Shown: piece by piece, positions 59,502 to 64,000 of the stretch
Layout: the number at the start of each line of letters is the position of its first letter
How positions within the stretch are numbered: position 1 is the first letter of the stretch
Source of the DNA: Halobacteriales archaeon YIM A00013
Lineage (GTDB): Archaea > Halobacteriota > Halobacteria > Halobacteriales > Haloarculaceae
DNA length: 64,000 nucleotides
Assembly (NCBI GenBank): GCA_025041195.1
Contig: JAKCFM010000001.1
Span: 1,674,001 to 1,738,000 of the forward strand
Reading direction: 5' to 3'
Position numbers and translations under genes: made by a program
The notes under the pieces: generated by a model
The model's input: the letters and a program-made list of their open reading frames with translations, nothing else
What the model was told of the DNA's origin: nothing
The model's database searches: none

Positions 59502-60890
59502 GTGTCCACGGAAGCCTCATCCCCGCGATTCACGCAGTTGTTGGTGGCCACTGTGGTCGGTGTTTATCTACTCGTTGTGGTTGGTGCGACAGCATCGCTC
59601 GCTGACAGTGTGCGGGCGTGTTCGACGTGGCCAGTCTGTACTGGCCCGCTCACCGATCTGCAGCTCGCGATCGCGATGGGCCATCGTGCGGTGGCGGTGC
59701 TCGTTTTCGGCTTGCTCTGTGCTGCCTGTCTGGTCGGCTATTCGAATGCGACGGCACGCGTGAAAGCCACACTGGTGCTCTCAGCGCTCATCTACCCCGT
59801 TCAGATTGGTGTCGGCGCGCTCGTCGCGACCAGCAGCGCGCCGGTAGAGCTCGCAACGCTCCATCTTCTCGGCGGCGGTGTGATTTTCGTTGCGCTCGCG
59901 CTGGGGCTCGCCTGGCAACTCGAAGCCGAAACCGGATCGGCCGACACCACACCAACGACACCTCCAACGGGAACAGTTTCGGAGTCGACACCACCTGAAC
60001 AGCCACCACAGGAGGACGGGCTCATCGCGACGATCCGGGCGTACTACACGCTAATGAAACCCCGGCTGATGTGGCTGCTCTGTCTCGTTGCGGGTGCGGG
60101 CATGGCGCTTGCAGCGTCCACCGGAGCCACGACGCTAACGGTGCGGACGGCAGTCTTCACACTCGGTGGGGGCGTCCTCTCGATCGGTGCGTCGGGAACG
60201 TTCAATCACGTGCTCGAACGCGACGTGGATCGGCGGATGGCGCGAACCGCAGATCGACCGCTGGCGACCGACACGGTTGGCGTCCGCAACGCGATCCTGT
60301 TCGGCGCCACGCTCGCGCTCGGATCATTAGTGTTGTTCGCACAGCTCAACGCACTCGCAGCGGCGCTCGGACTGTTTGCCATCGTGTTCTACAGCGTGAT
60401 CTACACGCTCGTGTTGAAACCAAACACCGTCCAGAACACGGTGCTTGGTGGTCTCGCCGGCGCGATTCCGGCACTAATCGGCTGGGCGGGCGTCACCGGT
60501 CGGATCGATCTTCCGGCGCTCGTGCTCGCCGCATTGATTTTCGCCTGGACGCCCGCGCATTTTTACAACCTCGCGCTGGCTTATCGCGATGATTACGAGC
60601 GCGGTGGCTTTCCGATGATGCCGGTCGTTCGCGGCGAAACCGCCACGAGAAAGCACATCATCTACTATCTGGTGGCGACGCTGCTCACGGCGATTGCGCT
60701 GACTGCACTCACCCCGCTGGGGTGGCTCTATGCGAGCGCGACCGTCTCGCTCGGCGGGCTCTTTCTCTGGTTCGTCGTCAAGCTCCACCGCGAACAGACT
60801 GATGTGGCAGCGCTCAAGGCGTTTCACGCCTCAAACGCCTATCTCGGGGTCGTGCTCGTCTCGGTGATCATCGATGCAATGGTCGTCTGA
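59502..60890 (+). CDS. ctaB: Heme A synthase (CtaA)-like / heme O synthase (CtaB) fusion
   Basis: 462 aa from a GTG at leaderless distance. The first part (about 10-145) has four helices with histidines in AIAMGHRAVAVLV and ATLHLLGGGVIF, a half-length CtaA-like module. After a low-complexity Thr/Pro linker (about 150-175) comes the UbiA-type heme O synthase: NHVLERDVDRRMARTADRP (N-x3-D-x3-D prenyl-binding motif) and YRDDYERGGFPMMPVV. It would farnesylate protoheme for the terminal oxidase. The four-helix module alone is too short for a complete heme A synthase. Confidence 0.85.
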   Translation: MSTEASSPRFTQLLVATVVGVYLLVVVGATASLADSVRACSTWPVCTGPLTDLQLAIAMGHRAVAVLVFGLLCAACLVGYSNATARVKATLVLSALIYPVQIGVGALVATSSAPVELATLHLLGGGVIFVALALGLAWQLEAETGSADTTPTTPPTGTVSESTPPEQPPQEDGLIATIRAYYTLMKPRLMWLLCLVAGAGMALAASTGATTLTVRTAVFTLGGGVLSIGASGTFNHVLERDVDRRMARTADRPLATDTVGVRNAILFGATLALGSLVLFAQLNALAAALGLFAIVFYSVIYTLVLKPNTVQNTVLGGLAGAIPALIGWAGVTGRIDLPALVLAALIFAWTPAHFYNLALAYRDDYERGGFPMMPVVRGETATRKHIIYYLVATLLTAIALTALTPLGWLYASATVSLGGLFLWFVVKLHREQTDVAALKAFHASNAYLGVVLVSVIIDAMVV

Positions 60891-61575
60891 GACGGCTCGG
60901 TCCGCGCTCAGTTCCTGGCTCACCCGCACCGAAACAGTGGCATGGCTCGCCGTCTGTAATGCCGAGCTGCTGATCGTCCTCTGGTATCTCCTCATAACAC
61001 CAGGGACAGCCCGATCGCCATGGCTGTACGTGATGCCGTTCGTCTGGATCAACGTCTCGATCTGGGCAGTGATACATGCAACCGTCCCAACGGGAGTTGC
61101 ACGGTCGAAACGACTCCTCGGCGGCGTCCTTGCGATTGGCTACTTTCTGGTGCTTGGCTACGTTGGTGGGCTTGTTGGCAGTGGGCTCGGCCCACTCGCA
61201 ACCGGACTTCGCCTCGAACTCGTTTCGTTGCCACCGGGATTTTCACCAGCACTGTTGTACGCCGGCGAGCAGCTCAGGATTGCACTGCTCCCGTTCAAGT
61301 TGGTCGGCTATCTCACGCTTGCCTGGCTGGTCTATCTGACCGCCATCGATGTCGCCGGCTCGCTCACGGCCAGCGTGCTGGGATTGTTCTCCTGTGTGTC
61401 GTGCGTGTTGCCCGTCATCGCGGCGGTGCTGGGATCAGTGCTGGGTGGCACTGGCGCGCTCGTGACGGTTGCGGGCGCACAGAGCTATCTCCTTTCGACC
61501 GTCGCGTTCGTGCTCACCGTTGGACTGCTCGTCTATCAGCCAACGGCGGGGAGCTTTTCGCGCTGGCGTTCCTAG
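60874..61575 (+). CDS. Multi-pass membrane protein of the oxidase region, 233 aa
   Basis: Six to seven hydrophobic helices. The C-terminal half has GLFSCVSCVLPVIAAVLGSVLGGTGALV with a CVSC pair in a membrane helix start, reminiscent of metal- or redox-handling membrane proteins. The start overlaps the ctaB-type stop by 17 nt, so translation is coupled. Haloarchaeal homologues sit next to oxidase genes; the function is unknown, and copper or heme delivery is a guess. Confidence 0.7.
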   Translation: MQWSSETARSALSSWLTRTETVAWLAVCNAELLIVLWYLLITPGTARSPWLYVMPFVWINVSIWAVIHATVPTGVARSKRLLGGVLAIGYFLVLGYVGGLVGSGLGPLATGLRLELVSLPPGFSPALLYAGEQLRIALLPFKLVGYLTLAWLVYLTAIDVAGSLTASVLGLFSCVSCVLPVIAAVLGSVLGGTGALVTVAGAQSYLLSTVAFVLTVGLLVYQPTAGSFSRWRS

Positions 61576-61583
61576 CCCGAATC

Positions 61584-61814
61584 ATGACAGTCGTCGAAAT
61601 CGAGTACTGTGTTCCGTGTGGCTTTCTTGAGCGCGCAGAGTCGATCCAGCACGCGCTGTTAGAGAACTTCGGCCAGCAGCTTGATGGTGTGCTCCTCCAG
61701 ACCGGGGATCATGGAGTTCTCCAGGTGCGGATGGATGAGACCCTCGTCTACGACAAACAGGAGGACTCGTACGACGTTGACGAGATCGTGCGTTCGGTCA
61801 GAAACGAGCTCTAA
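61584..61814 (+). CDS. SelW/Rdx-family thioredoxin-fold protein
   Basis: 76 aa. VVEIEYCVPCGFLERAESI (CxxC at 9-12) is followed by FGQQLDGVLLQTGDHGVLQVRMDETLVYDK, which is the SelW/SelT/Rdx layout with Cys instead of selenocysteine. A redox role on an unknown partner is expected. It lies 8 nt after the membrane protein gene, so it is likely the same operon. Confidence 0.8.
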   Translation: MTVVEIEYCVPCGFLERAESIQHALLENFGQQLDGVLLQTGDHGVLQVRMDETLVYDKQEDSYDVDEIVRSVRNEL

Positions 61815-61860
61815 CGACGAATCCGAAGCGCTTACCCAGCGACTGACCGTCTCTGTAGAT

Positions 61861-62793
61861 ATGGTTTGTAACGCCGAGAACGTTCGGCGTGCGTATGGCG
61901 ACACGGTCGCACTGGATGGCGTCTCCCTTGCCGTCGAGCGAGGCAGCGTGTTTGCGCTCATCGGACCGAACGGTGCAGGGAAAACGACACTCATTCGATC
62001 GTTAACCGGCACGACAGAGTACGAAGGAACGATCGAGCTGTTCGGTGAGCCACCATCGGCCGTCAATTCGCAGCGAATTGGGCTGTTGCCACAGTCGTTT
62101 TCACCACCAGAGCGATTGACAGCCAGAGAGCTCATCAGCTACTACGCCGGGCTGTTCGAGAACACACGCCCAGTCGATGTCGTGCTCGAAGATGTTGGCA
62201 TGGAAGATGCTGCCGACACCTGGTACGAATCGCTCTCTGGAGGCCAGCAACGACGCGTTTGTGTTGGCACAACGCTGGTGAACGATCCCGAACTGTTGTT
62301 ACTCGATGAACCGACAACGGGGATCGATCCAGCCGGCAGACAGGATCTCTGGTCGCTGCTCGACAATCTCGCCGCCGCGGGGACCACCGTTGTGCTGACA
62401 ACACATTACATGGAAGAGGCCCAGACGCTGGCCGATCAGGTCGCCCTCCTCGACGACGGGGTGATCGTGGCTGATGGACCACCCGAAAACCTGATCACAG
62501 AGTACGGTGGGCCGAGTCGACTCTCGATTGAGTGTGCCGACGGGACGGAGATCGAGACGGCAACGATGGCCGTTGGCGGGCTTGGTGAGGGCGTCGAAAC
62601 CAACCACCGTACGGTGACGATCCGCGGCGTCACCCCGCGTGAGATCGACGCCACACTGACAGCACTCGAACGCGCCGATGTCGAATTCGATGGCCTCACC
62701 TGGCAGGAGCCGGATCTGGAGACCGTTTATCTCACGCTAACAGGAGATACTAACGATGGTGCCACCCCCAGCCCGGAGGTGACAGCTCCATGA
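61861..62793 (+). CDS. ABC transporter ATP-binding protein
   Basis: 310 aa. Walker A GPNGAGKTT (35-43), Q-loop in IGLLPQSF, signature LSGGQQRRVCVG, Walker B LLLLDEPTTGID, and switch His in VLTTHYMEEA. A C-terminal extension (about 220-310) is typical of DRA/NatA-type exporters. Upstream in-frame codons lie inside the SelW-like gene. Its stop overlaps the permease start (ATGA), giving a two-gene exporter. Confidence 0.92.
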   Translation: MVCNAENVRRAYGDTVALDGVSLAVERGSVFALIGPNGAGKTTLIRSLTGTTEYEGTIELFGEPPSAVNSQRIGLLPQSFSPPERLTARELISYYAGLFENTRPVDVVLEDVGMEDAADTWYESLSGGQQRRVCVGTTLVNDPELLLLDEPTTGIDPAGRQDLWSLLDNLAAAGTTVVLTTHYMEEAQTLADQVALLDDGVIVADGPPENLITEYGGPSRLSIECADGTEIETATMAVGGLGEGVETNHRTVTIRGVTPREIDATLTALERADVEFDGLTWQEPDLETVYLTLTGDTNDGATPSPEVTAP

Positions 62794-63539
62794 CCTCCGT
62801 TGCGCGTGTAACCGCCGAGGCAGAGAGCGCCTATCGGTCGTTCGTCCGCCGACGGACGGCCGTCTTTTTCACGTTTTTCTTCCCGGTGATCATCATCCTC
62901 ATCTTCGGAGCCCTCGTCCAGACCCAGCCAACCGGTGGCGGGCTGTTCGCAGAGGCACCCGCCTACTACGTCCCGGGATATCTCGCCGTGGTCGTTCTGT
63001 TCACGCCGCTGTCGCGCGTCGGCTCGACCGTGGCTCGCCATCGAGACGGCAATCGATTCGAAAAACTGGCCACCACGCCGCTTACCAGGGTTGAGTGGTT
63101 GCTTGCCCACACGCTCGTCAACGTAGCCATTATCGGCGTCGCGAGCTGTATCATCCTCGGACTCGTGGTCGTCACCACCGGCGCAACGATCGTCTTCTCC
63201 TGGTGGCTGGTCCCGTTCATTGGCTTTGGCGTCGCCCTGTTCTGTGGGCTCGGCGCATTGCTCGGACGGATCGCAGACTCACAGGATGGCGTCATCGCCG
63301 CCAGCAACTCCATTGCGCTCCCGCTGTTGTTCCTCTCAGAAACGTTCATCACGCCGGCGCTGTTGCCCGACTGGTTCCGGCCGGCGCTCAATCTGTCGCC
63401 GTTAACCTACTTTGCCCGCGGCGTTCGCTCGGCGACGATGCCACCAGGTGGAGATCCAGCACGAGACTGTCTCGTACTCGCGCTCCTCGCAGTTGTGTTT
63501 GTGATCGCGGGCGCGTACGCGCTCCCACAAACCGACTGA
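62790..63539 (+). CDS. ABC-2 type transporter permease
   Basis: 249 aa with six hydrophobic helices. An N-terminal amphipathic start and FFTFFFPVIIILIFGALVQ are followed by a helix bundle with RDGNRFEKLATTPLTRVEWLLAH and SLPLL-like FLSETFITPALLPDWFRPALNLSPLTYFARGVR, the ABC-2 permease signature. It probably exports a lipid, drug or cofactor-related compound with the upstream ATPase. Because it is beside oxidase genes, a role in oxidase maturation is possible. Confidence 0.88.
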   Translation: MTSVARVTAEAESAYRSFVRRRTAVFFTFFFPVIIILIFGALVQTQPTGGGLFAEAPAYYVPGYLAVVVLFTPLSRVGSTVARHRDGNRFEKLATTPLTRVEWLLAHTLVNVAIIGVASCIILGLVVVTTGATIVFSWWLVPFIGFGVALFCGLGALLGRIADSQDGVIAASNSIALPLLFLSETFITPALLPDWFRPALNLSPLTYFARGVRSATMPPGGDPARDCLVLALLAVVFVIAGAYALPQTD

Positions 63540-63543
63540 CTGC

Positions 63544-64000
63544 TCAGCGGGGCGCCCAGCTGTAGAGGTGATTCAGCATGAAATACGTCAGCACCCCCAG
63601 CGCCAGGCTTACTGACCAGGCAACAACTGCGATACGGCCGACGCGCGCGTGAATCGTTTCGGTCAGCTCCGCTGGCGTGTGCGAAAGCCCGAGAACGATC
63701 GCATACAGCACGACCGGCACCGCGACCACGGACAGCAATATGTGAATCGCCAGCATGAGTAGATAGAGGGGTCGCACGATCGACCGGTATTCGTAGAGGA
63801 ACTGCCCCGGTTCGATCAGAATCGATTTCTCGAATCCACCGCCCACCTTCCAGAGGTATAACACCAGAAACAGGCAGATGAGCCCGAACGCGGTGACCAT
63901 TGCAACACGGTGGAGACGAACCCTATCACGTCGAATGAGATACCAGCCAATCAGCAGCGCTGACAACGCCAGGGAGTTGACGACCGCGATGAGATCCGAG
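63544..64000 (-). CDS. DUF420-like membrane protein (partial, runs off right edge)
   Basis: At least 151 residues, with the C-terminus in the window. Four hydrophobic helices are seen, with H-x-x-x-H-type residues in LHRVAMVTAFGLICLFLVLYLWKVGG and LLMLAIHILLSVVAVPVVLYAIVLG, and HARVGRIAVVAWSVSLALGVLTYFMLNHLY. This is the DUF420 layout often found with cytochrome oxidase genes. The true start lies beyond base 64000. Convergent with the ABC permease, 4 nt apart. Confidence 0.75.
   Translation of the reverse strand, partial: SDLIAVVNSLALSALLIGWYLIRRDRVRLHRVAMVTAFGLICLFLVLYLWKVGGGFEKSILIEPGQFLYEYRSIVRPLYLLMLAIHILLSVVAVPVVLYAIVLGLSHTPAELTETIHARVGRIAVVAWSVSLALGVLTYFMLNHLYSWAPR

Overview
The window is a stretch of chromosome from a halophilic archaeon (class Halobacteria). 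The evidence is strongly acidic proteins, TATA-type promoters about 25 nt upstream of start codons (many transcripts look leaderless), and archaeal genes: fibrillarin FlpA and Nop5, RNase P component 4, FEN-1 with a C-terminal PIP box, an MptE-type pterin kinase, a geranylgeranyl reductase family protein, an Lhr-type helicase, and SufCBD. Core genes look GC-rich with heavy G/C at third positions. Several accessory blocks are visibly AT-rich. No rRNA, CRISPR array, complete insertion sequence or integrase was seen.

Layout. 0-10 kb: housekeeping metabolism (FMN reductase, MutY, TenA, class III aminotransferase, MgtC/DUF4010 and AI-2E-type membrane proteins, acyl-CoA dehydrogenase, and a fused 3-hydroxyacyl-CoA dehydrogenase/enoyl-CoA hydratase). 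10-22 kb: a variable region with gene fragments, two zinc-ribbon membrane proteins, and two identical tRNA-Glu genes 5.3 kb apart. The tRNA genes bracket an AT-rich island. The left copy keeps a TATA box and the right copy keeps a T-rich 3' flank, as expected after insertion into one tRNA gene. The island carries a diverged kinase-like protein, a 41-aa peptide with its own promoter, a lasso-peptide-cyclase-like asparagine synthetase homologue and an S9 prolyl-oligopeptidase-type hydrolase. This looks like a small RiPP-type system and is the most interesting item here. At 20.9-21.7 kb there is a compact microprotein operon with zinc-binding motifs.

22-37.6 kb: information processing and Fe-S assembly (Lhr helicase, MptE-like kinase, PAP2 phosphatase, methyltransferase, FlpA/Nop5 C/D-box RNP pair, SufC-SufB-SufD, ferritin-like protein, DtxR-type regulator, secreted sequon-rich protein, GNAT, FEN-1). 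37.7-45.9 kb: an AT-rich surface-glycan cluster (GT2, sulfatase-like hydrolase, Wzy-like polymerase, Wzx-like flippase, two GT4). 46-54 kb: methylmalonyl-CoA mutase B12 subunit with MeaB, alpha/beta hydrolase, MscS, YhbY, Rnp4, PAPS-reductase-like enzyme, and a redox group (glutaredoxin, thioredoxin-reductase-like, Mn/Fe superoxide dismutase). 54-64 kb: AMP-forming acyl-CoA ligase, 2Fe-2S ferredoxin, SHOCT protein, geranylgeranyl reductase family protein, and a terminal-oxidase region (CoxB, a CtaA-CtaB-type fusion, a DUF420-like protein) with a SelW-like thioredoxin-fold protein and an ABC exporter.

Limits: all functions are assigned by reading motifs, without database searches. Start codons were chosen from conserved N-termini and promoter spacing.
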